Assembly (NCBI GenBank): GCA_039707465.1
Contig: CM077648.1
Span: 20,894,119-20,958,118, forward strand
Length of the DNA: 64,000 bases
Direction of reading: 5' to 3'
DNA from: Rhabdophis nuchalis
Taxonomy: Eukaryota > Chordata > Lepidosauria > Squamata > Natricidae
The position numbers were made by a program, and so were the translations under genes. Under the pieces are notes generated by a model that saw only the letters and a list, made by a program, of their open reading frames with translations, searched no databases and had not been told where the DNA came from. Every line of letters starts with the position of its first letter. Position 1 is the first letter of the stretch. Of this stretch, positions 45,725 to 56,608 are shown piece after piece.

Positions 45725-46358
45725 AGAATAGAACAGAACAGAACATAATAGTGGGAGGGACCTTGGATGTCTTCTAGTCGAACCCCCTGCTTAGGCAGGA
45801 AACCCTACATCACTTCAGACAAATGGCTATCCAACATCTTCTTAAAAACTGGAGCATTCACAACCTCTGGAAACAAGTTGTTCCACTGATTAATTATTCT
45901 ATTAGGAAATTTCTCCTTAGTTCTAAGTTGCTTCTCTCCTTGATTAGTTTCCACCCATCGCTTCTTATCCTTCCCACAGGTGCTTTGGAGAATAACTTGA
46001 CTCCCTCTCCTTTATAGCAGCCTGTGAGATATTGGAACACTGCTATCATGTCTCCCCTAGTCCTTCTTTTCATTAAACTAGACTAAACCAGTTCCTGCAA
46101 CTGTTCTTCATGTTTTAGCCTCCCCTAATCATCTTTGTTGCTCTTCTCCACACTCTTTCTAGAGTCTCCACATCTTTTTTACATCGTGGCGACCAAAACT
46201 GAATGCAGTATTCTAAGTGTGGCCTTATCAAGGCATTAGAAAGTGGTATTGTATTCCAAGTGTGGCCTTACCAAGCCATTATAAAGTGGTATTAACACTT
46301 CACATGACCTTGATTCTATCCCTCTGTTGATGCAGCCTAGAACTGTGCTGGCTTTTTT
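45725..46358 (-). mobile_element. CR1 LINE 3' end, minus strand
   Basis: An AGAAT/AGAAC pentamer tail is followed by GGAGGGACCTTGGATGTC and TCTAGTCGAACCCC. Long antisense blocks follow (TTGTTGCTCTTCTCCACACT, GAATGCAGTATTCTAAGTGT, CAAGGCATTAGAAAGTGGTA), continuing to GATGCAGCCTAGAACTGTGC. A 45-bp section is locally duplicated (about 46206-46291, 'CAGTATTCTAAGTGTGGCCT' then 'TGTATTCCAAGTGTGGCCTT'). Confidence 0.88.
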
Positions 46359-46641
46359 TGTAAACACAAGGCAATCAGCCAATGGGAGAGGTCATTACGA
46401 GCTTATCAAAGAAATGGATTTTTTTTGGCCTCTCATGCAGCCTGGAAAAAAAGAAATTAAAAGGCTTCAAAGTGATCCCACCTTAATGAACTCAATAATA
46501 AAAGAGGGCTAGAAGGTTCCCTATCTCAGTTCTCAAGATTTTGCACTCTCTAACCCTTAATTCTTGGTATTAAAACTCATTAAAGAAAATCCATGTGAAT
46601 CTTGCTTCCTTGATCATGCTGTGTAGTTAAGGGGCCTGACA
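46359..46641 (+). mobile_element. Possible short solo LTR
   Basis: The unit TGTAAACACAAGG…GGGCCTGACA begins TG and ends CA. It carries a CCAAT box (CAGCCAATGGG, about 46376), an ATAATAAAAGAG TATA-like box (about 46495) and ATTAAAGAAA (about 46579). It starts where CR1 similarity stops. No clear target duplication is visible because the left flank is a T run. Confidence 0.35.
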
Positions 46642-47050
46642 CTTTATTCCCTTACTCTGTTTTCGAATTCACTTCATTGTATCCTACTGTTCTCAGTTCT
46701 TTCAAGTTCACTTTGTTAAAGTAGGCCTTGATGTTAAGAATATAGAACCTCGTGCCAGACTGTCAATCCATATTCCCACGAGGAGGAAAAAAAAAATCTG
46801 TTATGTACATAATGGCAGACACTGTATTCCTGAATTTTCCTTCTGCTCGAGATTTTAAAAAAACAGTTTGGTCCTTTAAAAACCTAGAGGTTAAACGCTG
46901 GGATACATTGCATATTGAGGCTGGTAAAAATAGATGGATAACCACTGGGAATTTTCAGAGAATGAAGGACACCATGTAATTGAACTAGAGGTAACATCTG
47001 TTTTAAGAACCTTCTATTTATATATAAATAGATATACAGTAAGTATTCTA
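46642..47050. other. Non-coding stretch
   Basis: No feature recognised; the short open frames have no motifs. Confidence 0.5.
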
Positions 47051-48404
47051 TCTATCTAGACCCGCGCCAGTCCGGCTTCCGGCCTGGGCACAGTACAGAG
47101 ACGGCATTGGTCGCGTTGGTAGATGATCTCTGGAGGGCCAAGGATAGGGGTTGTTCCTCTATCCTGGTCCTATTAGACCTCTCGGCGGCTTTCGATACCA
47201 TCGACCATGGTATCTTATTGCACCTGCTGGAGGGGTTGGGATTGAGAGGCACCGTACTGCGGTGGTTCTCTTCCTACCTCTCCGACCGGTCGCAATTTGT
47301 GTTGACAGGAGGGCAGAGGTCGACTTCGAGGCCCCTCACATGTGGGGTGCCTCAGGGGTTGGTTCTTTCACCCCTCCTGTTCAACACCTATATGAAGCCG
47401 CTTGGCGAGATCATCCGTGGTTTTGGGGTAAAGTACCATCAGTACGCTGATGATACACCGTTGTACATCTCTACCCCTAACCACCCCAACGATGCCGTTG
47501 AAGTGATGTCCCGGTGTCTGGAGTCCATACAGGTCTGGATGGGGAGGAACAAGCTTCAACTCAACCCGTCCAAGACCGAGTGGCTGTGGTTTCCAGCATC
47601 TCGATATAGCCAGTTAGTTCCATCTCTGGCTATCGGGGGTGAGTCATTAGCCCCCGCGGAAAAGGCCCGCAACTTGGGGGTCCTCCTGGATTTGCGGCTG
47701 TCCCTGGATGACCATGTGACAGCCGTGGCCAGGGGGGCTTTTTATCAGGTTTACCTGATACGCCAGTTGCGCCCGTTTCTAGATCGGGACGCCCTACACA
47801 TGGCCACTCAAGCCCTCGTTATGTCCCGCCTGGACTACTGCAATGCTCTCTACATGGGGCTTCCCTTGAGATGCACCCGGAGACTTCAGATGGTGCAGAA
47901 TGTGGCCGCGTGGGGGATTCTGGGAGTCTCACGGTACTTCCGGGTAACACTTCTCCTGCGCGAGCTGCACTGGCTGCCTGTGGTCTTCTGGGTGCGCTTC
48001 AAGGTGTTAATTACCATCTTCAAAGTGCTCCATGGCACGGGTCCTGGCTATTTGCAATGCCGGCTGGCGGCTCCCAGGGGAAGGGCCTTCTCTGTGGCGG
48101 ATCCGGCCCTCTGGAACGACCTGCCCCCTGATCTTCGCACCATTACTAACCTATGCCTCTTCCGTCAGATGCTCAAAACGCATTTTTTCCATCTGGCCGG
48201 CCTGACATAGATTAAGGGGTTTAATTTTAAAGTTAATATTTTAGTGGTCTTAACTATTTTTAGCACAGATTTTATTATTAAATTCCATTTTATATTATAT
48301 GTATGTGTTGTGGTTTTTACTTTTTCTGTGCACCGCCCTGAGTCCTACCACGGAGAATAGGGCGGTATATAAATTTGAAAAATAATAAAATAAAACAAAA
48401 TTCC
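47051..48404 (+). mobile_element. 5'-truncated L2-type LINE, youngest-looking copy
   Basis: It begins abruptly at [16 protein letters not shown] in the reverse transcriptase, keeps the complete 3' end, and has the terminal hairpin CACCGCCCTGAGTCC…GGGCGGTATATAAATTT (48331-48378) and an A-rich tail to about 48400. A Sauria SINE has landed in or next to this tail. Confidence 0.93.
47053..48210 (+). pseudogene. L2-type reverse transcriptase, open 386-codon fragment
   Basis: Open from the truncated start to the natural stop. In order: [70 protein letters not shown], the YADD catalytic box (47443-47454, here followed by TPLY instead of the TQLY of the copies at 745 and 4735), [66 protein letters not shown] and [12 protein letters not shown]. 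Compared with the copy at 5338-5430, 81 bp (27 codons, the DRLLPHTSLRP… segment) are deleted in frame at 48054/48055. It lacks the endonuclease and the start of the polymerase, so it cannot retrotranspose. Confidence 0.9.
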
Positions 48405-48749
48405 AGGGATGTGGTGGCTCAGTGGCCAAGACGCTGAGCTTGTTGATCACAAAGGTTGGCGGTTCAGCAGTTTGAATGCCGCATAACGGAGTGAGCTCCC
48501 GTTACTTGTCCCAGCTTTTGCCAGCTTAGCAGTTCGAAAGCATGTAAAAATGCAAGTAGAACAATAGGGACCACCTTTGGCGGGAAGGTAACAGTGTTCC
48601 ATGTGCCTTTGGCATTTAGTCGTGCCAGCCACATCACCCCGGAGAAGACTTCGGACAGCTCTGGCTCTTCGGCTTTGAAACAGAGATGAGCACTGCCCCC
48701 TAGAGCTGGAAACGACTAGCAGACATCTTCGAGGGGAACCTTTACCTTA
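48405..48749 (+). mobile_element. Sauria SINE
   Basis: Head: GTGGTGGCTCAGTGGCCAAG (A-box) with B-box region GCAGTTTGAATGCC. Body: AAATGCAAGTAGAACAATAG, GGCGGGAAGGTAACAGTG, CTCTGGCTCTTCGGCTTTGA. Tail: GAGGGGAACCTTTACCTTA. The short flanks ATTCCA on both sides fit a target duplication in the A-rich LINE tail. Confidence 0.93.
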
Positions 48750-48754
48750 TTCCA

Positions 48755-49685
48755 AATAGGAATATGCATTTGATTTGTTTTTCTGTGATGCTAAATCAAG
48801 ACTTATTGCCTCACGTATTTCTTTCTTTCTTTCCAAAGAATTTGTATTTATTTTTTATTCTCTTACATAGCATGTTAAGTATACATTCACATAATTGGTA
48901 TTCTTCTTTACATTTATCATTCTTATACATTCACGTATTTATTTCTTATTGGTAGAAGCTAGCAAAATGGCTGAAATTTACTCATTTTTCAAATTAGTAA
49001 AAAAAAAATCAAAGTTTTCAGCTACAGTATAAAGCAGAAGTCTATATTCTTCTATATTAAGTAACATTGTTTGAGAAATCACTATCTCCAGTATTAAATC
49101 CTGATTATATTTTATGTATATTTTATCCTCATCAGAGTGTTATGGCAGCTTCTTCTTTAAGGAATTCACATAGTTCCAGGCTTTCTGGAGTTTGTCTGAA
49201 GACATTACCTTACTGAATAGATTATTTTGAAAACAAGTGAAATATAAAATAATGCTGTCAATGATTTAGCCTCCAGTCTAGGTAATTAGTTGTGACTGCA
49301 AGATAGTTAAGCACAAATTGGACAGAATGATTATTAAGTAGATCCAGAGGTGAATATACTTCAAAAGTATTTATCACTTGTTCCTCATTAGACTGGAGGA
49401 GTGGAGAGCTGTGAGACCTGAGTCTGACCCTCTCTCAAATTTGTTAAAAACTTGGACAACAAAATAGAGATAGTGCTTCTCAAAGTTAAGGTGACTTAAA
49501 ATTGGCAGGATAGCCCAGATTCTAACAGAATCAAAATTTAAAATGATAGCTGGGAGAAATGGGCTCAAAATAATGGCACATTATGAATACTGAGAACTAT
49601 TTCAAGCTTGAAAATCATTAAAACCCTTAAAATTGTTACATAATTCATAAGCTACTTTATTATGTTTAGCAGTAAATATAATAAA
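48755..49685. other. AT-rich non-coding stretch
   Basis: No feature recognised. Confidence 0.5.
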
Positions 49686-49689
49686 GAGT

Positions 49690-49915
49690 CACGGTACTGC
49701 AGTGGTTAGAGTGCAGTACTGCAGGCTACTACTGCTGACTGCCAGCTGCCTGCAATTTGGCAGATCAAATCCCACCAGGCTCAAGGTTGACTCAGCCTTC
49801 CATCCTTCCGATGTGGGTAAAATGAGGACCCAGACTGCTGTAAACCGCTTAGAGAAGGCTGTAAAGCACTGTAAAGCAGTATATAAATCTAAGTGTTATT
49901 GCTATTGCTATTTTA
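49690..49915 (+). mobile_element. tRNA-derived SINE with TTGCTA tail (complete copy)
   Basis: Head: CGGTACTGCAGTGGTTAGAG; B-box region GGCAGATCAAATCCCACC. Body: GGTTGACTCAGCCTTCCATC, GGTAAAATGAGGACCCAGAC, ACCGCTTAGAGAAGGC. It ends AGTGTTATTGCTATTGCTA. Orthologous family copies are at 9923 (minus) and 14620. Confidence 0.88.
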
Positions 49916-49928
49916 GGAGAATCTATAG

Positions 49929-50457
49929 CAGTGATGGTTAACCTTTTTGTAAAGTTGTGCCAAAGTTGTTCACATGCGTGCTATTGTGCATGCATGCATG
50001 CTCACCCACTTGTGCACAAGTGCACAGCACCCACACATGCACCCATGACTCCCATGCATGTGCCATTCCCCCCATGTGGGGCGGGGGGAGTTTTTGCCCA
50101 CCTCAGGTTTCAGGAAAACCTCTGAAACCTGGGGAGGGTAAAAAACAGGCACAACAGACCAACTGGAGGTTTATTCCCTCCCCAGGCTTCAGGAAAGCCT
50201 CTGGAGTCTGGGGAGGGTGAAAAACGGCCCAACAGCCCAACCGAAAGTTTAGGAACTTCCTGTTTTTCACCCTCCCCAGGCTCCAAAGTCTTTCCTGAAA
50301 CCTGGGGAGGGCAAAAAACAGTCTCCACTGACCCTCCAGAAGGCTGAAAATCAGCTGGCCAGCACGCGCATGCACGCCGGAGCTGAGGGTTGTCATGCTG
50401 GCAAATATGACTCCGCATGCCACCTGTGGCACACATGCCATAGGATCGCCATCACGG
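49929..50457. mobile_element. hAT MITE, family B, 529 bp with exact target duplication
   Basis: The termini are CAGTGATGGTTAACC and GGATCGCCATCACGG. The flanks ATCTATAG (49921-49928 and 50458-50465) are identical. The interior has repeated segments CCTCCCCAGGCTTCAGGAAA/CCTGGGGAGGG, which are internal duplications longer than in the copy at 18072. Confidence 0.95.
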
Positions 50458-50465
50458 ATCTATAG

Positions 50466-51360
50466 CATAGCTTAAAGTTAGGACTTGTTTGTGACTCTAT
50501 ATTAGCAAGAATGGAGGCAGAATGAATAACAATCCTGCCAATTTCTATGTATTAAACAACAACAACAATTAATAATAATAATCAGGAAGACATTGTATCT
50601 GCTTGACCAGGATTCTCATCCAGGTTTGCTTAACCTCTTGGTTCAACAGATTTTAATAATACATATGTGTTAAATGGTACATAGGGTTTGGCTAAATTTA
50701 TTTGAATTAATGTATATATTTTCCACGACACTTTCTTCCCTTCTCAACGCCATAACATCTACGTTTCATTTTACTAATCATGCTCATTTCCCTCAAGTCA
50801 GCAACTTAATGAAATGGCTAAGATTGCACACTTGTACAAATTCACTTTATATTAAATGCCACTATTAATTCAACAAAGAAATTAATCGAAGGCCCCCCTT
50901 TCCTATCAGTGCAATGTTGACTAGATTTGTAGATTATGTCACAGAGCTTGTTCTAAGTGACCAGCTTTGCGCTGTTAAGTCTTTGACTTTCACACCTTGT
51001 ATGAACAAATGGACAAATAATTTTCCGGTGTTAAATCCATTTATGTGATTGTATAATTTGATATCACCCCATAAAAATTACAATATTGCTTTTGCTCAAT
51101 TACATCAAAGTTGCCCGGTATAGCAATATAAAATATAATTTATGCTTAATTTAGGACGTAGGCTGTACTCTAAAGTTTATGAAGGTGATTTTAAATAGAA
51201 CCAATTCAACAGTATTTCTCTGCACTTTATCCAAGGGTCCAGATACTTAAAAATATACAATTTCTCACAGAGGGTTGAAGAAGAATCTGTATAACTGGAC
51301 TACAACTATGGGTGTCTTTGACTATAGCTCATTCTAGTTATCAGCAACATCATCATTTAA
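50466..51360. other. AT-rich non-coding stretch
   Basis: A short AAC/AAT run lies at about 50543-50583. Nothing else recognised. Confidence 0.5.
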
Positions 51361-51364
51361 TGAC

Positions 51365-51590
51365 CCCATAATCCCTTGCGAGATGGAGTCTGGGGCAACT
51401 GAATGGAGATAGCAGAGTGTTTTAATGGCGGGATGCCCTTCCTGTCGCCATTGCAGAGCTTTGTTTAGCAGATATATTTCCACTGTGCCCAGAGAGAGAA
51501 ATATCTGCCTCGACCTAGGATCGAACCCACAGCCTCCTGATTGTGAGGCAAGAGCTCTGCCTCTAGGCCACTGCATAACTCTCCAACTCC
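51365..51590 (-). mobile_element. tRNA-derived SINE, minus strand (distinct family)
   Basis: On the minus strand: GAGTTATGCAGTGGCCTAGA (A-box region), GGCTGTGGGTTCGATCCTAG (B-box GGTTCGATCC), a body with GCGACAGGAAGGGCATCCCG and AAAACACTCTGCTATCTCC, ending near AGGGATTATGGGGTCATTAA. The head and body differ from the other SINEs in the window. Confidence 0.75.
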
Positions 51591-51974
51591 TTCTGGTTAT
51601 TCCAGATGGGAATTGGAATCTAGTTATATAAGGTAATGATTCTTCAACTCTGGAACAATAAAGCTTTATGACTATCGACACATACAATTTTGCTTGTAAT
51701 TTATCTTTTAAAATCATCTTTAAAACAAAGTTTTAATCTATAAATTGCAGATCCGTTTTCACATGGAAGTCAACTTCATGAAAGGTTATTAAAGTAATTA
51801 TAAGTCATACAATTGTATAAAGGAAAAATATATCTAATCCATTTTTATATATATTCTTGTTTGTTATATTTTTATGCCACCTTCATTATTTTATAAGTAA
51901 CACAAGGCATTGAGAATACTTAATACTCATTGCTCCCCTTCTTTTCCCCACAACAATGACCTTGTGAGGTGGAT

Positions 51975-52579
51975 AGAATAGAATAGAACAGAACAGAACA
52001 GAATTATTTATTGGTCAAGTGTGATTGGATACACAAGGTCTTTGTCTTTGGTCTCAGTGTACATAAAAAGACAAGCTACATTCATCAAGAATCATAGGAT
52101 ACAACACTTAGTGATAGTCATAGGTTACCAATAAGCAATCAAATCATGCTAGGAAACAAATAAACTATATAAATTGTAAATATACAAGCAAAATGGTTAT
52201 AGTCATTAGTGGGAAGAGATAGATAATAGGAAGGATGAGAATAATAATAATAGTAATACAGCAGAGGTGGTATTCAGCTGGTTCTCACCGGTTCAGGTGA
52301 ACCGGTAGTGGCGGCTGCAGGGGGTTCCACCCACCTGCTCCAATGTAATGTGCGAGCACTATGCGTGCGCAGGAGGCAGTGTGCATGCGCAAACATGGCA
52401 CGTGCACTTGCATTTGCAAACCAGTAGGGAAGATAAGTGAATCCCACCGCTGTAATACAGTCTTAGTAAATAATTTGACAGTGTTGTGGGAATTAGTTGT
52501 TTAGCAGAGTGATGGCATTCAGGGGGAAACTGTCCTTGTGTCTAGTTGTTCTGGGGGGTGCAGTGCCCTATAGCGTCAT
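51975..52579 (-). mobile_element. LINE 3' end (CR1-like) with AATAG tail, inside the SINE
   Basis: A GAATA/GAACA pentamer tail (51975-52001) is followed by TTATTTATTGGTCAAGTGTG, whose reverse complement ends …CACTTGACCAATAAATAA. The minus-strand coding remnant includes HHSAKQLIPTTLSNYL. The same family is on the plus strand at 60740-61205. A hAT MITE interrupts it at 52262-52452. Confidence 0.82.
52262..52452. mobile_element. hAT MITE, family E, nested in the LINE
   Basis: The termini are CAGAGGTGGTATTCA and TGAATCCCACCGCTG. The exact duplication TAATACAG flanks it (52254-52261 and 52453-52460). This is the third layer of nesting: SINE, then LINE, then hAT. Confidence 0.95.
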
Positions 52580-52745
52580 AACACAAGGTGGTGAACATAC
52601 TTAATACTCGTTCGTCCCCTTCTTTCCCCCACAACAACGACCTTGTGAGGTGGATTTGCCCAAGGTCACCAAGGCTGTTTTCATGCCTAAAGTGGAACTA
52701 GAAGTGTTCTAGTTTCTAGGACAGTACCTTAACCAGACTGGTTGT

Positions 52746-53905
52746 CCAGCGATTTATATCCAATTATTTATATCTTGACTAAATTAATTTTAAAAAAACC
52801 TTGCAATTTGAATTAAGAGACAACATGCAATTGAAATTATGATTCCAGAATTACTGGATCCAGAACCAAGGAATAATCTACTGAACATAAAATCAGGAGT
52901 CAGAAATAGAGAACAGCAGGATTGTGAGGAGGCACTGCAGATCCATTGCATTTTTCAGTGCCAAAGATATCTGGAAATGTTAATATAAACAGAAGAAAAT
53001 ATTCCTGTTAAAAATAGATAAACTAAGAATCAAAGATGCTACATGTTTTTTTACCTCAGCAGAAGCTAAAATAAATTAGATCTGTAGGCAAATTATATTT
53101 TTCTTGCTTTTAAAATGCCTTCAGGACATGTAATTCCCTTGACCGAGATGAAGTTCCTTATTTGGCTCCAGATGGATGGGGAAAAAAATTATTCTGTTTC
53201 ATGAGTTCTTTAACCTTTTACATTATTTTGTTACACTTTAATTATAATGGCATTCTTAAATGTATCTTAGATTAGTCTTCTTTCTCTATTTCTTGGTTTC
53301 ACAATAAATTTAATTACATATTCATTATGCATTGTTCCAACTTTCTGACAAATTAATCCATAGATACAGAAGAGTAAAGCAGATAAATAATACAAGTCAG
53401 ATTGTATTTATGATTACCTATCTCAGTTTCTGATTCTATTTCTCAAAGGTAATGGCAAAAGGGATGGTCTATTTAATTAGACCGTTATTTTTAGTCCATC
53501 AATGTTCCTGGTTTTGCAGGAAACAATTGTGAGGTAACTACGTAATTAAGCTGGGTTTTTTTTGGAATTGGACCCCACTTTTGCATTTTTAACTAACACA
53601 GAATCTAGGACTTAGTTCTAATGCAAAAATTTTCTGAATTATTCAATGCAATTTCCCAAAAATAGCAGTAAAGATATCAATGAAACCTCTGTACAAAATA
53701 CATACTACATTTACCTGAAAAGGAGATTTCTTTCTACCCCTCCCACCAAAACCTGAACTGTAAATTAAGGGTTTTAACTTACTTTGTCTGATGAGTATAG
53801 AATTGATTGATTGACTGATTAGGTGCCACCAATTCATATTTGACTCCAAATGACCACATGAAAGATGAGCTAAGTTATTGAAAGTAAAGGAATTAGCAGA
53901 GATGC
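52746..53905. other. AT-rich non-coding stretch
   Basis: Near 53803-53870 a short segment (GATTGATTGACTGATTAGGTGCCACCAA) looks like a scrap of a dispersed repeat. Nothing else recognised. Confidence 0.5.
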
Positions 53906-53909
53906 GGAG

Positions 53910-54179
53910 CAGTGGTAGGTTCCTACTGGTTTCAATTGGTTTGGCCAAACCGATAGTGGTTTGGCAGCCTGGGTCACTAGAACTGGCAGCGATCCAGGAC
54001 TGCCACGCCCCTGAACCGGTTTTCCAGGTGGCGACATATGCACTGCCATCTTGTTTTTAGCATCTGCTCATGTGCAGAACTATTTTTATTGCACCGCATG
54101 CACTCACAGTGCGCATCAAGCACGTGCGCAGCACCTCCATGAGCAAACCGGGAGTAGTGCCTGCCGGAACCCACCCCTG
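53910..54179. mobile_element. hAT MITE, family C
   Basis: The termini are CAGTGGTAGGTTCC and GGAACCCACCCCTG. It is colinear with 19493-19753 (TTTGGCCAAACCGATAG, GCCATCTTGTTTTTAGC, GCAAACCGGGAGTAGTGCC). The target duplication is unclear. Confidence 0.85.
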
Positions 54180-54347
54180 TGTAGAGGGTTTCAAACATAG
54201 CTGCTGAAAATCTTGGATGCCTTTGAATGTTAGATTAATTAAATCTTGCTTTGGACAGAGCTTGTCTTCCCCCCCCCCCCACTTTTCCATCAATTCCCCA
54301 TTTCTTTTCATATTATCTCCCTTTCTTTTTTTCTTGATATACTGGAA

Positions 54348-54643
54348 CTGGGGTGTCAAACTCAAGGCCTGTGATGTGGTTGGATCCTGCCTGTGGGGCC
54401 ATCCTGGAAAATGTAAGGGGTTGGCCTACATCCCTTCAGCACGGTCTACCCAATGGGAAGAGACAACATTGAGCCAGTGTGGCTTCGCCCTGATCTACCC
54501 AATGCAAAGAGGAAATACGCCAGCTGTTTGGGGAATGGAGTTAAGCTGGCCACACCCACACAGTCAGCCATGCCCACCTGGCCCCCGCGAGGTCAACCAC
54601 AACCGTGATGCGGCCCTCAATGAAAGTGAGTTTGACACCCCTG
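54348..54643. mobile_element. hAT MITE, family D, complete
   Basis: The termini CTGGGGTGTCAAACTCA and TGAGTTTGACACCCCTG are inverted repeats. The flanks TACTGGAA (54340-54347) and TCCTGGAA (54644-54651) match at 7 of 8. The family is also seen at 24150 (partial) and 62343 (internally deleted). Confidence 0.92.
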
Positions 54644-54651
54644 TCCTGGAA

Positions 54652-55849
54652 GGATGGAGGAAACAGGAATGTGTGTTATAAATGCACATTTGCATATACT
54701 CTGTTGTGTGTGTCTGTGAGTGTATACATACAGCCACCCACAAAAATGTTTTCCTTGAATTATATTGATTATCCTTTTCTAAAAATTCATACCACATGAT
54801 TGACTTGCACTGCTCATTTGGCAGATCCTGAGCCACTTTTCTTTCCCGGTTCAGCTTTTTCTCCATGTTTCTGTAATTCCGCGTGGTTATCCTCCACTCT
54901 TTTCCAGAGTTGCTGAATCTCAAAGATGTGGTTGGCATACAATCAGCAAATAATTTCCAGGTAATTAATTTGTGTTTCATACATTCAGTTTGGGTTTTGT
55001 GTGGGTAATTTGCAGGTCAGGTTACTCATCAGAATCACATCTTTTTTTATGAGGAATGCAGGAGTACATGGCAGATACTAATTTTAAATCTGGTTTCCTT
55101 CTCTTTCCTGACATTAGATTTTCAATGCTATTAGTGCATCACATATAATTACCAACAGCTTCAGGATATCATTATATCCTTCTTAAGTTCATTTGCAAGA
55201 GGGGGTGGGGAGGGAAGATGAGCAAGGCACTGAAATAAATGTGCAGCGAATAAAGCTGCCTTCAGTAGTGCTTCTTTTCTTAAAATCCATCAATATGTTT
55301 GCAATGCTTGCTTATTTATTATTTACTGGTTTAGAACATTTATCTGTTCACAAAACTCAAACAATGGTTCTTTGAATGGCACATAAAAACCACTTGACAG
55401 AATACAAAAAAAAAGATAAAAAATAAAACGAACTTTGAGAATAGCCAAATTGCAATTGCATCAGAAATCACATGCAGCTACATGTTATCAGTTCTGACTG
55501 CCCTAAAAATACATTGTTTGAATATAACTTGATTGTAAGTATGGCAGAGAAAAATAGTATAAATGAACCTCCAATCTCAACGCCCACATTTTCCTATCTC
55601 TTTTAAAACATCTCACTCATCACAATTCCTTCATTTTGATTAAGGGAACGTAACGCTCCTCCATGTCCAATTTAGAAGTAGAATCCAACTGTGGCATGGA
55701 CAGTGATTTTCCTACATGCACTTGGAATATCTAGTGGTGGTTTCTAACATAAATGTTTTAAAAAAAGAAGGTGCAAGGAAGTCAGTCTGCTGCCATTAAG
55801 ACTAGAACCTTAAGACTGTTTAGCTATCAACACATAAAGAGACATATAC
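54652..55849. other. AT-rich non-coding stretch
   Basis: No feature recognised. Confidence 0.5.
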
Positions 55850-55857
55850 ATGGATAC

Positions 55858-56600
55858 CAGTGGTGGGATTCAAAAGTTTTACTATTGGTTCTGTGGGCGT
55901 GGCTTGGTGGGCATGGCAGGGGAAGGATACTGCAAAATCCCCCTTCCCTCCCCACTCCAGGGGAAGGATACTGCAAAATCCCCCTTCCCTCCCCACTCCA
56001 GGGGAAGGATATTGCAAAATCCCCCTTCCCTCCCCACTCCAGGGGAAGGATACTGCAAAATCTCCATTCCCACCCCACTCCAGGGGAAGGATACTGCAAA
56101 ATCCCCCTTCCCTCCCCACTCCAGGGGAAGGATATTGCAAAATCCCCCTTCCCTCCCCACTCCAGGGGAAGGATACTGCAAAATCTCCATTCCCACCCCA
56201 CTCCAGGGGAAGGATACTGCAAAATCCCCCTTCCCTCCCCACTCCAGGGGAAGGATATTGCAAAATCCCCCTTGCCTCCCCACTCCAGGGGAAGGATACT
56301 GCAAAATCCCCCTTCCCTCCCCACTCCAGGGGAAGGATACTTCAAAATCACCATTCCCTCCTCACCCCACTAACCTGCTTACCAGGTCTGCTCTCCTGTG
56401 CAGGGTGACAAAAGAAAACCCAGCGATCAGCTAGGAGGCAGCAATAGACTGACCATCAGCTGGGACTCTAAGGCCGGGAGGCAGCAAATAGATCAGGCCC
56501 AGTGCCAGTTAGACGTGGTATTTGCCAGTTCTCCAGACTACTCAAAATTTCTGCTACTGGTTCGTCAGAACCAGTCAGAACCTGCTGAATACCACCTCTG
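55858..56600. mobile_element. hAT MITE, family F, expanded by an internal minisatellite
   Basis: The termini CAGTGGTGGGATTCA and TGAATACCACCTCTG are inverted repeats. The flanks ATGGATAC (55850-55857) and ATGTATAC (56601-56608) match at 7 of 8. At 743 bp it is about 440 bp longer than its relatives at 39357 and 63190, almost all due to the 41-bp repeat at 55919-56357. Confidence 0.93.
55919..56357. repeat. 41-bp minisatellite, 10.7 copies, with 123-bp higher order
   Basis: The unit begins GGGGAAGGATACTGCAAAAT, with starts at 55919, 55960, 56001 and so on to 56329. Variants (ATTG for ACTG; TCTCCATTCCCACC for CCCCCTTCCCTCC) recur in the order common, ATTG, TCTCC with a three-unit period. Because 41 is not a multiple of 3 and the unit has no stop, all six frames stay open, giving meaningless ORFs up to 200 codons. 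Confidence 0.97.
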
Positions 56601-56608
56601 ATGTATAC

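Larger units (their letters stand above)
51849..52745 (-). mobile_element. tRNA-derived SINE split by a LINE insertion
   Basis: The tail half is at 51849-51974 and the head half at 52580-52745 (CCTTAACCAGACTGG near the head). The same 76-bp SINE segment, AACACAAGG…CTTGTGAGGTGGAT, occurs at both junctions (51899-51974 and 52580-52655) with about 9 differences. So the LINE between them is flanked by a long direct duplication. Confidence 0.8.

Noticed and set aside
47053..48210. Functional reverse transcriptase gene
   Set aside because: It lacks the endonuclease, the start of the polymerase domain and a 27-codon segment, and has no promoter. It is a truncated LINE.
54217..54681. 154-codon open frame
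   Set aside because: It spans a poly-C run and a hAT MITE bounded by an 8-bp duplication, and has no domain.
55771..56434. Open frames of 140-200 codons in all six frames
   Set aside because: The 41-bp minisatellite has no stop in any frame. The proline-rich products are periodic artefacts.
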